A stretch of DNA of 59,012 nt from Chloroflexota bacterium (GTDB taxonomy: Bacteria > Chloroflexota > Anaerolineae > Anaerolineales > Villigracilaceae): positions 752-59,763 of the forward strand of contig JACRLC010000040.1 of the NCBI GenBank assembly GCA_016235425.1. The letters run 5' to 3'. Made by a program: the position numbers and the translations under genes. The number at the start of each line of letters is the position of its first letter. Position 1 is the first letter of the stretch. The notes beneath the pieces are model-generated. The model made no database searches and was not told the DNA's origin. It worked only from the letters and a program-made list of their open reading frames with translations. Of this stretch, positions 7,556 through 17,518 are shown one piece after another.

Positions 7556-10500
7556 TCAGGCAATAATCCCATCCCCGCCAACACTATCAGGGATGAGCAG
7601 ACCTCTGCTGAGGTCGTAATAGTCGGCAAAGTATTCGGGCTTGAGAACTTGATATGCGTCGTCAATCGTCAAAATCACTCCTTTCGCGCTGAGTTTGTCG
7701 AACTCGCCCTCGAAAATCGAAACCGTGTACGGCTGCAACTTCCGCAGGGTGGACGATGGGTAAGGGGTGTGTTTCAATTCTTCGATCAGCTTCAATGCCT
7801 CCTTGTTGAATGGAATAATTACCGTTTGGGTCACATCTTCGATAACACGGAAATTCTCCGCGACAGTGGCAAATTTGTATTTAGGCTGGTTGTTGTCAAA
7901 ACAGCCCATGATGTTCTTGTAATCGAAGTCGCGCGGTTCTTTGAGCGAATACAACCGCGCGAAATACGCGTCAATGGCGGGGATGGAAATCGGCGCGCCG
8001 CCGTGGTCGCGCAGAACGCCGCGCGTCACCTCCACGCCTTGAACCAAATAGCGAATCGTGTTTTTGCTCAATTCAGAATCGGGTTCAAAGATGAACATCT
8101 GACTCCCCGACCGCTTCATCTCGCGGTTGACGCGCCCCGCAGCCTGGTTGATGGAATCCAGCCCTGTGAGGGCGCGGTAGCCAACGGGAAAATCCACGTC
8201 AATTCCCGCCTCCATCACAGACGTTGAAACGACTCGGCACACCCGACCGTCTCCCAGCCTTTCGCGAATCTCTTCCAACTTCTGCCTGCGGTGGACGGGA
8301 CACATCAGCGTCGAAAGGTGGTAATTGCCCTCGCCCTCCAATTTTTGGAACAAGCCGCTGGCATGTTTGCGTGTGTTGACGATGCACAACGCCTGCTTGT
8401 CTTTGTTCAGGCGAGCAATCAATTCATCATCGGTTAGTTTGCCCGCGTTCTTGATTTCCACACGCTTGTAAAAATCGAACAACGCCGAAGGGTTGGGAGC
8501 AAGTTCCCTGATTTCCGTCTTATCGGGCAGAAAGGTTTCGAGTTTGGGTTGGGTTGCCGTGCAAAAGACCGCGCTCGCGCCGTAATTCGTTACCAGCTCC
8601 CAGACCGCGCTCATGGCGGGGAGCATGTAATCTTTGGGGAACATCTGCGCTTCGTCGAAGACGATCACGCTCTTTGCGATGTTGTGCAGTTTGCGGCAGC
8701 GCGAGTATTTATTGGCAAACAGCGACTCGAAAAACTGCACGTTGGTCGTGACCACAATCGGGATATCCCAGTTCTCCGCCGCGAGTTTGAGTTTGGAATA
8801 CACGGTCACGGTCTGGTCGTCCGCTTCTTCGGCTTTGCGCTTCTCCTTCTCCCAATCGAAGTTGGAGTGATGCTCCAGCACGTTTTCTTCGCCCAGAATT
8901 TTTTTGAATTTCCCTGCATTTTGCTCGATGATGGTAGTGAAAGGAATAACATAGATTACCCGCTTCAAGCCATACTTAACCGCATGATTCAATGCAAACG
9001 CCAGTGATGTCTCTGTCTTCCCGCCGCCAGTGGGAACAGTGAGTTTGAAAAAGCCTGGTTTCTCTGTCGCTTTATCTATGCAGGCTCTCAGCGTTTCCGT
9101 GCGCATGCGGTTGATTTCGCTATTGGGGTTATCAAATCGGCGTACATACTCATTGACTTTTTTACACAAGACTTCAATGCTCTCATGCTCACCGCGCGGC
9201 TTTTTCTCGTCCATGAATTCCTGAGTCTCCTGAAAGTCCGCGTCCACCAGCGCGGAATAAATCATGCGGGTCAAAAACGCAAACGAAAACCCCATCTGTC
9301 CTTTCAATGGGCGCATGCCTAATTGCTGGGGAAATGGAAGCGTTGCAAGGTCAAGTTCAGTCTTATATGCACTGTAATCGCACACGTCCGTTTTCAGGCG
9401 CGCCAGCAATGTGCCGTCGCCTGGCAGGTCGCTCGAACCGCCGTAATCCAACAAGCCTGTGTGATGTCCGCTGATGCAGTACGCCAACAACATCGCAAGC
9501 GATTCTTGCGGCGTCCCTTTGAACAATTGAGTCAACTCCTTCGCGCCTGCGGTGGCGTGATCCACTTTTCGTTTTGAGCCGCGCAATCTTGCTTGAAATT
9601 CTTTTGAATACTTGCCCAAATCATGAATCGACCCCGCAATTCGTGCCAATTCCGAAATACCTGCATCACTTCCAAATTCGGCGGCATAATCTGCCACGCG
9701 GGTGAGGTGGTCAATCAATTTTTGCCACTCTGATTCATCCTTGCCGTCTTTCGTATGGGCGTAATAAATCATTGGTCTGGCTTGCGCTTCCACCACCCTG
9801 TACAACTCCGCTAATTCCTGCGCTTCACGCGTGAGCGCCTCGCGCAATTCTTTCGGCTCCAGCACTTCCACATCCGCGCCCCAACCCCGCACCCACGGGA
9901 GCATCTCGCGCCACTCGGCCACTTCCGCGCTCCAGATACAACCGCCGTCTTCGGTATCCACCACCTTCTCCAGCGGGTGCCATTTGCTTTCCTTCAAGCG
10001 CCGCGTCGCCTCCCCTGGTGCGAATTTCAGTACCACGCGGTCGGGTTCACCTTCGCCATACCAGATACCCCAGGCATGGCGAAGTAAATCCTCATCATCG
10101 AAACCCTCAAGGACTTTGATGTCTTCCCCCGAAATGACCGCCGAATCAATGCGGTCTATCTTGAAAGGCATCACCTTTTCAAAGGTGTCGCTGTAAGCCA
10201 TCACGTACACACTGTCACTCCAAACGGATGGCTCGATGAAGTATGGACTAATTACGTGATTGGTAACCCCCGCGCTCTTCAACCCCTGATAACGAATGCG
10301 GACCTTCTTCTCCTCCACCCATGCCTGCGTCACTGTCTCGATGATCTTGATCCGCTCCGGTTCCTTCTCCTGTTGCAGCAGGCGGTCCGCTGTTTTGAGC
10401 AGGCGCTCGGTCATCGGCTGGCGCAAAACCGCCGCCAGTTTTTCCAATGCGCTGGCTGCATGGGGATGGTGGAAACGGGTCTGCCGCGAGGTCTTGCGCG

Positions 10501-10750
10501 CCGCCAGATAAAGGGTCAACGCTTCATGCAGGTTTACTTTGATCTCAGAAATCAATTTGGAGCGGACGATTCGATAGCGTCCTTCATTATCAGGCTCTAT
10601 CGGATATTCCGCCGTCAGCTCGATGCGGTCACGATATACCGTTTCGCGAGCCACACCCAGGCGTTTTGCCATATCAATATCCGAATACGCGCGCTGGATA
10701 TACAGGCGTTTCATCTCTGTCAATCGTTCTGATTTATTCATTCCGCTCAT
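7556..10750 (-). CDS. cas3: HTH-WYL transcription factor fused to Cas3 helicase-nuclease
   Basis: One uninterrupted 1064-residue frame. Residues 5-50 form a helix-turn-helix (AYSDIDMAKRLGVARETVYR). Residues about 148-205 are a WYL domain (ISPYFIEPSVWSDSVYVMAY) and about 236-305 a WCX-like extension, together the size of a stand-alone WYL regulator. From Met327 (MIYYAHTKDGK) a complete I-C Cas3 follows. HD nuclease: His348, His376-Asp377 in HDLGK, His398, HH429-430. SF2 helicase: PTGGGKT 573-579, DEAQ 699-702, QAAGRVNR 869-876. The ATG at 10750 has AGGAG 5 nt upstream; the frame continues to 11275 but that part is repeat DNA. No strong ribosome site precedes Met327 (9772), so separate translation of Cas3 is possible but not favoured. 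The fusion suggests that the nuclease and its own regulator are one polypeptide. A missing stop through sequencing error remains possible. Confidence 0.92.
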   Translation of the reverse strand: MSGMNKSERLTEMKRLYIQRAYSDIDMAKRLGVARETVYRDRIELTAEYPIEPDNEGRYRIVRSKLISEIKVNLHEALTLYLAARKTSRQTRFHHPHAASALEKLAAVLRQPMTERLLKTADRLLQQEKEPERIKIIETVTQAWVEEKKVRIRYQGLKSAGVTNHVISPYFIEPSVWSDSVYVMAYSDTFEKVMPFKIDRIDSAVISGEDIKVLEGFDDEDLLRHAWGIWYGEGEPDRVVLKFAPGEATRRLKESKWHPLEKVVDTEDGGCIWSAEVAEWREMLPWVRGWGADVEVLEPKELREALTREAQELAELYRVVEAQARPMIYYAHTKDGKDESEWQKLIDHLTRVADYAAEFGSDAGISELARIAGSIHDLGKYSKEFQARLRGSKRKVDHATAGAKELTQLFKGTPQESLAMLLAYCISGHHTGLLDYGGSSDLPGDGTLLARLKTDVCDYSAYKTELDLATLPFPQQLGMRPLKGQMGFSFAFLTRMIYSALVDADFQETQEFMDEKKPRGEHESIEVLCKKVNEYVRRFDNPNSEINRMRTETLRACIDKATEKPGFFKLTVPTGGGKTETSLAFALNHAVKYGLKRVIYVIPFTTIIEQNAGKFKKILGEENVLEHHSNFDWEKEKRKAEEADDQTVTVYSKLKLAAENWDIPIVVTTNVQFFESLFANKYSRCRKLHNIAKSVIVFDEAQMFPKDYMLPAMSAVWELVTNYGASAVFCTATQPKLETFLPDKTEIRELAPNPSALFDFYKRVEIKNAGKLTDDELIARLNKDKQALCIVNTRKHASGLFQKLEGEGNYHLSTLMCPVHRRQKLEEIRERLGDGRVCRVVSTSVMEAGIDVDFPVGYRALTGLDSINQAAGRVNREMKRSGSQMFIFEPDSELSKNTIRYLVQGVEVTRGVLRDHGGAPISIPAIDAYFARLYSLKEPRDFDYKNIMGCFDNNQPKYKFATVAENFRVIEDVTQTVIIPFNKEALKLIEELKHTPYPSSTLRKLQPYTVSIFEGEFDKLSAKGVILTIDDAYQVLKPEYFADYYDLSRGLLIPDSVGGDGIIA

Positions 10751-11225
10751 GTCAACTCCTCGGAGGGTGCGTCGCACCTTACTCAACGGAAGAAGTTCTG
10801 TTGGGAAGTTTCTGCACATTAATCGGTTGAAACCCAAGCTGTTTGGTGCGACGCACTCGCGCCAGATACCCTGACCGTCCCAAAGGCTTGCCCTGCGAAG
10901 TCCCAGTGTTCTTCTGGGGAGCTTGTCGAAGGGAAGGGTCTCCCCACAAGTCCACAGAAAACTGCACCAACCTTCGGGACGGTGTTTCAACTCCCTGTAA
11001 CAGAATAGCACAGCCGCCCATCGAATTCCGCAACGTTTTTCATTGTATTGAAGTTGTCCTTCGACTGCGCTCACCTGTGCCCAGAGCGCTGGTGCAGGCA
11101 GGACGTAGTTTCCTCGCTGAGCGGAAGGGCGATGCACTTTCGCCCTGTAGTCGAAGCGCGCAGGTAGCCTGTCCTTCGACTGCGCTCCTCGAAGATCACT
11201 CGTCGCTCCGCTCAGGACGGACTTC
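10751..11225. other. Repeat-rich gap upstream of WYL-cas3
   Basis: No convincing gene. The stretch must hold the cas operon promoter, though no clear box pair stands out. It contains CCGTCCC/GGGACGG arms (about 10874-10983) and several copies of the TCCTTCGACTGCGCTC / GAGCGCAGTCGAAGG type (11055 onward, 11168-11222). The open frame crossing it in phase with cas3 has low-complexity, repeat-derived sequence and no domain. Confidence 0.6.
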
Positions 11226-11635
<410 letters not shown>

Positions 11636-11957
11636 AGTGGTTGTCGAGGCTCGAACTAACCCCTAAGCATTGGCTATACGCAGTAATTGAAAAAAACGTC
11701 CCGAAGGCTGCTGTCAGGGGCTCAAATTACTCAAAACAAACCTTCGGGACGGTGTAGGCGGCAATCAGGCACCCAATGTGCCCGAAACAAACCTTCCCTG
11801 TCCCGTCCGTGCACCTGTGGCGCAAGCACAGGCGGGCCAGCCTGTCCTGGACGGACAGTCCAGGGGACGGTGCTTGTACGATTCTCAAAACCGCAATTTG
11901 CGACAAATACGAGACCCACCCCGAAGTTGGTCTTTCGGAGTGGGTCATGAAGTCTCG
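11636..11957. other. Intergenic DNA with two hairpins downstream of the HU-like gene
   Basis: No gene seen. Holds a CGTCCCGAAGG/CCTTCGGGACG palindrome (11697-11751), G+C-rich CAGGCGGGCC / CTGTCCTGGACGG sequence and an inverted repeat CCCACCCCGAAG/CTTTCGGAGTGGG at about 11914-11945. The last is placed to end transcription of the HU-like gene but has no clear U-tract. Confidence 0.55.
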
Positions 11958-12368
11958 TTACGCTGCGGGGCTTGGTCGAACCGGGCCGCCTTCTTTCTGG
12001 AACTCGATCGTCTCGAGCATCTGCTTGAAACGCTTGCCCGGCGTGAAGATCACGCGGGTATCCGTGATACTGCGGGCGGTCACTTCATCCGCCGTCTGCG
12101 AGCCGTCGCTGGAAACGCTGATGCGGAAAGTGCCGAAATCGCCCAACTCCACGATCTTGCCGTCGGCCAGCTTCTCCGGTACGACTGCCAGAAAAGCCTC
12201 GAGCACAGCCAGCGTATCCGCATTACTGACGGTGGATATGCTGTTGATGCCTTTGGCAATGGCGATCGTATCCGCCCGCCCGTCGCTCTTGATCGTGGCG
12301 TAATACTTGGGCGCGGCGGTCAGGTTGCGCGGGTCTTTCTTCGGGGAAACAGTGAACTTTACAGGCAT
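11958..12368 (-). CDS. HU-family DNA-binding protein (HU-related type)
   Basis: A 136-residue protein of the HU/IHF superfamily. The pattern fits the longer HU-related family: an N-terminal extension (MPVKFTVSPKKDPRNL), a helical part around DTIAIAKGINSISTVSNADTLAVLEAFL, then VELGDFGTFRISVSS, which matches the HU body before the DNA-binding arm, and VIFTPGKRFKQML at the end. It probably bends or coats DNA. AGGAGGG lies 4-5 nt before the ATG. It stands alone on the minus strand with a hairpin downstream and repeat DNA on both sides. Confidence 0.85.
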   Translation of the reverse strand: MPVKFTVSPKKDPRNLTAAPKYYATIKSDGRADTIAIAKGINSISTVSNADTLAVLEAFLAVVPEKLADGKIVELGDFGTFRISVSSDGSQTADEVTARSITDTRVIFTPGKRFKQMLETIEFQKEGGPVRPSPAA

Positions 12369-13167
12369 GGTGCCCTCCTAAAAAATAGATTTGGAAAACA
12401 AGTCTAAGGGATCTTAGCTTGTGTGTTCCCATCTGAACCTGTAATTTATTGAAATTATTCTCTACCGTACATCCCGTAAATTGATGACGTTGCGATCCGC
12501 CGCCCGCCTGCCCCGATGTACTTGCGGGGTGTTCCTTGGCGGTGCGGCATTCTCCTTTTGAGTCGAAATATCTTTTAAAGAGGAGATTGCTTCGGCAAAA
12601 ACCGCCTCGCAATGACATTTGTATGGTGGAGAAGAAATTAATAAAATTGGCTGGCCGCAAGTGGTACTGTATTTCCCTGCCACGATGTATTATATGTAAG
12701 GATACGTACCAGGTCAAGTCAATGACCCGCCTGCAGCAATTCCAAATCTGAACCCCAGTAATCGCAAAACTGGGCGATTTGAGCCGCCAACCATCCACGA
12801 ATAGGTCACGAATGCTCGAATTTGCGCTTCGACGTTCGTTTATTCGTGAAAAATTCGTGGACGGTTTGAAAAAAACGCAAAACTGCGACTTCTGACAGCG
12901 CCGGAAGTTTTAGATTTGGAATTGCTGCCCGCCTGCTTTTGAAGTGCAATGTGAGACCCTAAAGGTTTTAAAACCTTATAGTATTGCTCTTTAGAAACTA
13001 TGCCAATCGCGAAGATTCTGCAGCGCGGCATTCATGCCGCCTTTGGGCTGCGACTTGAAAGTCGCATTACGAGTTTTTGGATTCAAATTCGGCAGAACGT
13101 CCCGCAGGTTTCTCTGCAAAACACGGTTGAATTACTCAAACCTGCGGGGCGGTCTGTATTTGAAAGA
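12369..13167. other. 800-bp gene-poor region with dispersed repeats
   Basis: No gene supported on either strand. Recognisable pieces are a partial CATTGCGAG element (12578-12616), an AATTCGTGAA-type AT-rich repeat around 12800-12860, a CGGCATTCATGCCG palindrome near 13025 and a CGTCCCGCAGGTTT/AAACCTGCGGGGCG inverted repeat (13098-13151) just downstream of the cyclophilin stop, where it could help end that transcript. Longer frames here overlap the HU gene or repeats and show no domain. Confidence 0.6.
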
Positions 13168-13866
13168 TTATTCCTGCGTAACCGTGATGCTCTCGATCAC
13201 ATCTCCGGTAAACGACGGATTTGTATCCGGGTCGCGGCGCGTGATGCCGTTGACCACATCCATGCCCTCGATGACCTGGCCGAAGATGGTGTAGCCGCCG
13301 TTGAGGAAATCCGCCGGGGCGAAGGTGATGAAGAACTGACTGCCGTTCGTGCCGCGTCCCGCATTTGCCATGGCAATGACGCCTTCCTTATCGAAGGTCA
13401 GGTCGCTGTCTTCGTTGACGAACTCGTAGCCGGGGCCGCCCATGCCTGTGCCGGTGGGGTCGCCGCCCTGCGCCATGAATCCTTCGAGCACGCGATGGAA
13501 GGTCACGCCGTTGAAGAATCCCTTGCAGGAAAGGAAGATAAAACTGTTGACGGTGATGGGGGCTTTGTCGGGATACAACTGCACCACGAATTCACCGCCC
13601 TTTTCCATTTTGAAGGTGGCGTAGTATTTTCCGGCCTCGTCAATGGACATGGGCGGGGGCGAATCATATTGCTCCGCCTCGGGGATGGACTCGAAGACAG
13701 CGCAGGCCGTTGTGCCGCCTGTTGGAACCGTTGCCGCGGGCTGGCTTCTCGGAATGTATTTCCACGCGAACCAGGCCGCGATGATGACAACGAGACCAAT
13801 GGCCGCGATTTGAATCCCATCCATTCTTTTCTTTTGCTGAACTTTCTGCTTGCTTTTCTTTGACAT
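13168..13866 (-). CDS. Membrane-anchored cyclophilin-type peptidyl-prolyl isomerase
   Basis: A 232-residue protein. It has a basic N-terminus (MSKKSKQKVQQKKR), a transmembrane helix at about 17-37 (IQIAAIGLVVIIAAWFAW), a short linker and a cyclophilin domain from about 78 on. The catalytic signature FHRVLEGFMAQGGDPTGTG, with the active-site Arg in FHR, and GSQFFITFAP are intact. It should accelerate proline isomerisation in proteins outside the cytoplasmic membrane. AAGGAG lies 8 nt before the ATG. Monocistronic on the minus strand; a CGTCCCGCAGG hairpin follows the stop. Confidence 0.93.
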   Translation of the reverse strand: MSKKSKQKVQQKKRMDGIQIAAIGLVVIIAAWFAWKYIPRSQPAATVPTGGTTACAVFESIPEAEQYDSPPPMSIDEAGKYYATFKMEKGGEFVVQLYPDKAPITVNSFIFLSCKGFFNGVTFHRVLEGFMAQGGDPTGTGMGGPGYEFVNEDSDLTFDKEGVIAMANAGRGTNGSQFFITFAPADFLNGGYTIFGQVIEGMDVVNGITRRDPDTNPSFTGDVIESITVTQE

Positions 13867-14170
13867 GAATGTTCTCCTTGAGTTGTTTCCGCCTATTCTA
13901 ATTCAAGTTGCCGCCCCCCACATCGTACTTCGACATTTATGTCGTTTGGCCGCGCAGGGCGTCATGAATGCCGCGTTACGCGCCACCATGATCGTAATGA
14001 GGAACTCATCTTACGCAGTTTCTCTCCCTCATCCCCGGCCCTTCCCCAAAAAGGGGGAAGGGAGTTTGTTCCCTCTCCCTACGGGAGAGGGTTAGGGTGA
14101 GGGTACGTAACGTGAATGAGGAACTTCTTCACTTGCCGGGAAAGCAATTTTCTTGTATGCTTCCGCCTGT
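13867..14170. other. Divergent intergenic region with two repeat types
   Basis: Contains a CGACATTTATGTCG palindrome (about 13929-13945) followed by GCGTTACGCGCC, a combination seen again at 17941-17985, and a CCTCACCC/GGGAGAGGG element at about 14027-14106. No gene is visible. It must carry promoters for the cyclophilin and YwiC-like genes, but none is clear. Confidence 0.55.
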
Positions 14171-14992
14171 ATGAAAGCATACTTCAAAAAGCAAATCGCC
14201 CTGCCCCAGGATCATGGCTCGTGGGTGTTTATTCTTAGCCCACTGCTTATCGGTATTTTCGCCGGAAAAACGTTTTCCTACGCCTCCTTCAATTTATTTG
14301 CAGCCGCAATGGCCGCGTTCATGTTACGCCAGCCGATGTCCATGCTGGTGAAGGTGTATGCAGGCAGGCGCTCCAAAGACGATCTGCCCACGGCGCGATT
14401 CTGGGTGGGAGTTTACGGTCTCATTGCCCTGCTGGCGCTCATCGCGCTGACTCTCGAAGGTTTTGGTTACATCCTGTTTCTCGCGGTTCCGGGCGCGCCG
14501 GTCTTTGTGTGGCATTTGTGGCTGGTGAGCAAACGCGCGGAGAGGAGACAGGCAGGCATCGAAGTCATCGCGGCGGGTGTGCTTTCACTTGCTGCACCCG
14601 CCGCGTATTGGGTGGGCATCGGTCAATATGACCCGGCGGGCTGGTGGTTGTGGCTGCTGGCGTGGTTACAGTCGGCCGCGTCAATCGTCTATGCGTATCT
14701 GAGGCTCGAGCAGCGGGATCAGGCCAAAGGTCGGGAAAGAAGCGAGCTTTGGAAAACGGGAAAACGCGCGGCGGCGTACACGACTTTTAATCTGGTGTTT
14801 TCCCTCGGGCTGAGTTTCCTCAATGTATTGCCGCGTTTTATCTTTATCCCCTTCCTCCTGCAATGGCTGGAAACGCTTTGGGGCATCACGCATCCGGCCA
14901 GCGGATGGAAACCAACGCGTATCGGCATTCGCCAGTTGATCGTCAGTGTTTTGTGGACAATTTTGTTCATCGTTACGTATGTGTCAATCTGA
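14171..14992 (+). CDS. YwiC-like integral membrane protein
   Basis: A 273-residue protein with about eight hydrophobic segments. The N-terminal KKQIALPQDHGSWVFILSPLLIG matches the start of the YwiC-like family, in which an LPxDHGSW/EHGAW motif precedes the first helix. The biochemical role of the family is not established. I used the ATG at 14171; an in-frame TTG at 14153 would add six residues and neither has a strong ribosome site. It is followed by repeat DNA and then the DUF2007/DsrE/cytochrome genes on the same strand. Confidence 0.75.
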   Translation: MKAYFKKQIALPQDHGSWVFILSPLLIGIFAGKTFSYASFNLFAAAMAAFMLRQPMSMLVKVYAGRRSKDDLPTARFWVGVYGLIALLALIALTLEGFGYILFLAVPGAPVFVWHLWLVSKRAERRQAGIEVIAAGVLSLAAPAAYWVGIGQYDPAGWWLWLLAWLQSAASIVYAYLRLEQRDQAKGRERSELWKTGKRAAAYTTFNLVFSLGLSFLNVLPRFIFIPFLLQWLETLWGITHPASGWKPTRIGIRQLIVSVLWTILFIVTYVSI

Positions 14993-15144
14993 GAAAACCA
15001 CAGCCGCGGATTACGCGGACCCTTCGACAAGCTCAGGGCAGGTTTTCACAAATTTGATTCAAAAAATCCGCGCACATCCGCGAAATCCGCGGCAAAATGG
15101 GTTTTGAAATCTTCGTTTTTATAACGAAGAAACTGGAGGCAGAA

Positions 15145-15387
15145 ATGGACGAACTCAAATGGGAACTGCTCGCTGAAGTTTATGGGCGGATGGATGCGGA
15201 GATCATCAAGAGCCTTCTCGAAGCGCACGGTATTGAAACGGAACTTTTTCAGGAAGCCGTGGGACATCACATCTACCCGACGACAATAGACGGCATGGGG
15301 CGGGTTCAAATTTTCGTTTCAAAAGAAAACGCAAAGGAAGCACGCAAGCTGTACAAGGAATATCAAGAGGAAAACAACAAGGAATGA
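15145..15387 (+). CDS. DUF2007-type small protein
   Basis: An 80-residue protein (MDELKWELLAEVYGRMDAEII...) with the ferredoxin-like pattern of DUF2007, proposed to be a small signal-transducing domain: SLLEAHGIETELFQE, a central GMGRVQIFVSKENAKEARKL, and an acidic tail. GGAGG lies 5 nt before the ATG at 15145. The frame opens 48 bases earlier, but the extension is repeat-derived. The stop overlaps the start region of the DsrE-like gene, so the two are probably co-translated. Confidence 0.8.
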   Translation: MDELKWELLAEVYGRMDAEIIKSLLEAHGIETELFQEAVGHHIYPTTIDGMGRVQIFVSKENAKEARKLYKEYQEENNKE

Positions 15388-15389
15388 CA

Positions 15390-15728
15390 ATGGAGAACAC
15401 GGTCATCGTCATCAACAACAACGGCATGGGCAAAGCGGATGAAACACTTCAGCATACGCTCCTCGCAAAATATCTGGAACTCATCGCCCTAAACGGAAGC
15501 CTGCCCAACGCAATCTGTTTTTATACCGAGGGAGTGAAAATGGTCTGTGAAGGTTCGCCCGTGCTCGAGCAAGTGCGCGCGCTTGAATCAAAGGGCGTGC
15601 GGCTCATCGTGTGCAGTACCTGCCTCAACTATTTCAACCTGACCGATAAGGTCCGCGCGGGCATCGTGGGCGGGATGGGCGACATCATCGAAGCGCAGGT
15701 GAAAGCCGGAAAAGTGATCACGCTTTAG
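15390..15728 (+). CDS. DsrE/YedF-like sulfur-relay family protein
   Basis: A 112-residue protein, MENTVIVINNNGMGKADETL, with the DsrE-like fold pattern: KYLELIALNGSLPNAICFYTEGVKM and SKGVRLIVCSTCLNYFNL. The CSTC pair includes the Cys conserved in YedF-type DsrE domains. It lacks the N-terminal TusA-like domain of full YedF. A role in sulfur or selenium transfer is a family-level inference. AAGGA lies 6 nt before the ATG at 15390; an ATG at 15384 overlaps the preceding stop. The cytochrome gene starts 3 bases after its stop. Confidence 0.8.
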   Translation: MENTVIVINNNGMGKADETLQHTLLAKYLELIALNGSLPNAICFYTEGVKMVCEGSPVLEQVRALESKGVRLIVCSTCLNYFNLTDKVRAGIVGGMGDIIEAQVKAGKVITL

Positions 15729-15730
15729 AC

Positions 15731-17518
15731 ATGACTTTCCCCCGCCTCTCCCCGCCCCGCGGCCTGCTGACCGTTTTATTGGCAAGCGCGGCCATTTCGT
15801 TTTTTCTCCTGCTCCCCTCCCGTGCCACAGCCGCCTCACCGACCCAGGTCACATCCACCCCATCACCGCAGCCGACCCCCACACTCGACCCGGCAGTGCG
15901 ATTGCAGAGGCCGGCCGTTTCCGATCCGCCAACCCAGGTTGAGGAGGGCGCGCTCAAATATTGGGGCGTGTGCATGGCCTGTCACGGCGACCGCGCCCAG
16001 GGACTGACCGATGAATGGCGAACTGTTTATGGCGAAGACAGCAACTGCTGGGCCTCCGGCTGTCACGGGACTCATATTCCGCCCTGGGGTTTTGAGATCC
16101 CAAAAGACAGGCTTGCTCCCGCGATGACCGGCGCCGGCACTTTGGCGCGCTTCAACAACGCGCAGGAACTGAAGGATTACATTAAGGAGACCATGCCGTG
16201 GTGGAATCCCGGTTCGCTGAAAGAGGATGAGGCCTGGGCAGTAACGGCATACATTTTGAAAATACGCAATTCCATGCCGGAGAACGTCGAGCTTGGCGCG
16301 GCCACCGCTTCGGCGATCACCGTTCAATACGCGGCCGCTTCACACGGCGACGAACGGCCAGCCATTCTGTTCTTTGCGATAGTCATTGTTCTGGCAACAC
16401 TCGGATGGACGGCGCAGGATTTATTGCGGACGAAGCGTGAGAACTCCATGTCCGCGCCGGATGAAAAGAAGCCCATCGAAAAACCAAACTTCTTCCATCA
16501 CCTGCACCCGCCGACGATCCCCGCTGCACAAGCACGCCTTCGATACACTCTGGGCGCGGGCGGGCTGGCCGTATTCCTTTCGCTGATCCTGCTCGTGACC
16601 GGGATACTGGAGATGTTCTACTACCTGCCGGTTCCCGAACGCGCCGCGATTTCCGTTCAGACGATCACCTCCCTCGTTCCATTCGGCGGCCTGACCCGCA
16701 ACCTGCATTTCTGGTCAGCGCAGGCATTGGTGATCGTCATGTTCGTCCACCTCCTGCGCGTGATCCTGACCGGCGCGTACGCCCGTCAGCGGCGGCTGAA
16801 CTACCTGATCGGTTTGGGAATGCTGGCCGCGGTTCTCTTGCTGGATTTTACCGGCTACGTTTTGCGCTGGGACGAGGGCATCCGCTGGGCCTTGATCGTT
16901 GGCACGAACCTGCTGAAAATCATTCCCGGAATCGGTCATTCGCTCTATCAGTTGGTGGTTGGAGGCTCAAGTCCGGGATCGTCTTCGGTTGAGCGATTTT
17001 ATACGTGGCATATTTTCGTGCTGACGTTTGGCTATATCATCCTTGGGGTATGGCACATCTTCCGCACGCGGCGCGACGGCGGCATCGCGGTCCCGCCGCC
17101 GGAGACGAGGAATGGCACAGCCCGTATTTCGCGCTTCGAACTCGTCCGCCGCGAGGTGCTGATGATGCTGGCTGCGGGCTTGGTATTGCTCGTCGTTTCC
17201 ACCCTGTTCCCGGCTCCCATCGAAATGCCCATGACACAGGCCACCGCTGAACTCGGCGACGCGCGCGCTCCCTGGTTCTTTTTGTGGGTGCAGGAATTGC
17301 TCAAGCTGGGCGATCCGTTTTTGTGGGGCGTGCTTGCTCCCATCGTTACACTCATCCTGATGGCTCTCCTGCCTTACATTTTTCCCGAGGCCAGGGACAG
17401 TGAATTGGGAAGCTGGCTCCCGCGCGGAAACAGGATCGCGCAGATCGCCGCCATGTCACTTATCTTGACCTTTATCCTGCTGACCATCCTATCCACGTTT
17501 TCCAGCGCACAACCATGA
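15731..17518 (+). CDS. Cytochrome c - cytochrome b fusion subunit of a quinol oxidoreductase
   Basis: A 595-residue polypeptide with an N-terminal signal/anchor (about 10-35) and a Pro/Thr linker. The mono-haem c domain has CMACH at 81-85 and a second, odd C-x4-CH pair (Cys106, Cys111-His112). After a transmembrane helix (about 210-228) comes a cytochrome b core with haem-ligand pairs His326/His340 and His427/His442; the 14 and 15 spacing resembles b6. A subunit-IV-like C-terminal part has APWFFLW where PEWY normally lies. It should oxidise quinol with the Rieske protein (overlapping ATGA at its end) and pass electrons to its own c domain. No clear ribosome site; the start 3 nt after the previous stop suggests coupling. 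Confidence 0.9.
   Translation: MTFPRLSPPRGLLTVLLASAAISFFLLLPSRATAASPTQVTSTPSPQPTPTLDPAVRLQRPAVSDPPTQVEEGALKYWGVCMACHGDRAQGLTDEWRTVYGEDSNCWASGCHGTHIPPWGFEIPKDRLAPAMTGAGTLARFNNAQELKDYIKETMPWWNPGSLKEDEAWAVTAYILKIRNSMPENVELGAATASAITVQYAAASHGDERPAILFFAIVIVLATLGWTAQDLLRTKRENSMSAPDEKKPIEKPNFFHHLHPPTIPAAQARLRYTLGAGGLAVFLSLILLVTGILEMFYYLPVPERAAISVQTITSLVPFGGLTRNLHFWSAQALVIVMFVHLLRVILTGAYARQRRLNYLIGLGMLAAVLLLDFTGYVLRWDEGIRWALIVGTNLLKIIPGIGHSLYQLVVGGSSPGSSSVERFYTWHIFVLTFGYIILGVWHIFRTRRDGGIAVPPPETRNGTARISRFELVRREVLMMLAAGLVLLVVSTLFPAPIEMPMTQATAELGDARAPWFFLWVQELLKLGDPFLWGVLAPIVTLILMALLPYIFPEARDSELGSWLPRGNRIAQIAAMSLILTFILLTILSTFSSAQP

Noticed and set aside
6830-8227. 465-codon plus-strand frame opposite cas5c and cas3
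   Set aside because: Exact antisense shadow of two strongly supported cas genes; no ribosome site or recognisable domain.
9770-9772. Met327 as the true separate start of Cas3
   Set aside because: The frame is open through a full WYL regulator with no stop, and no strong Shine-Dalgarno precedes this ATG. Kept as an alternative only.
12223-12798. 191-codon minus frame upstream of the HU-like gene
   Set aside because: Overlaps the HU gene in another frame and consists of repeats elsewhere.
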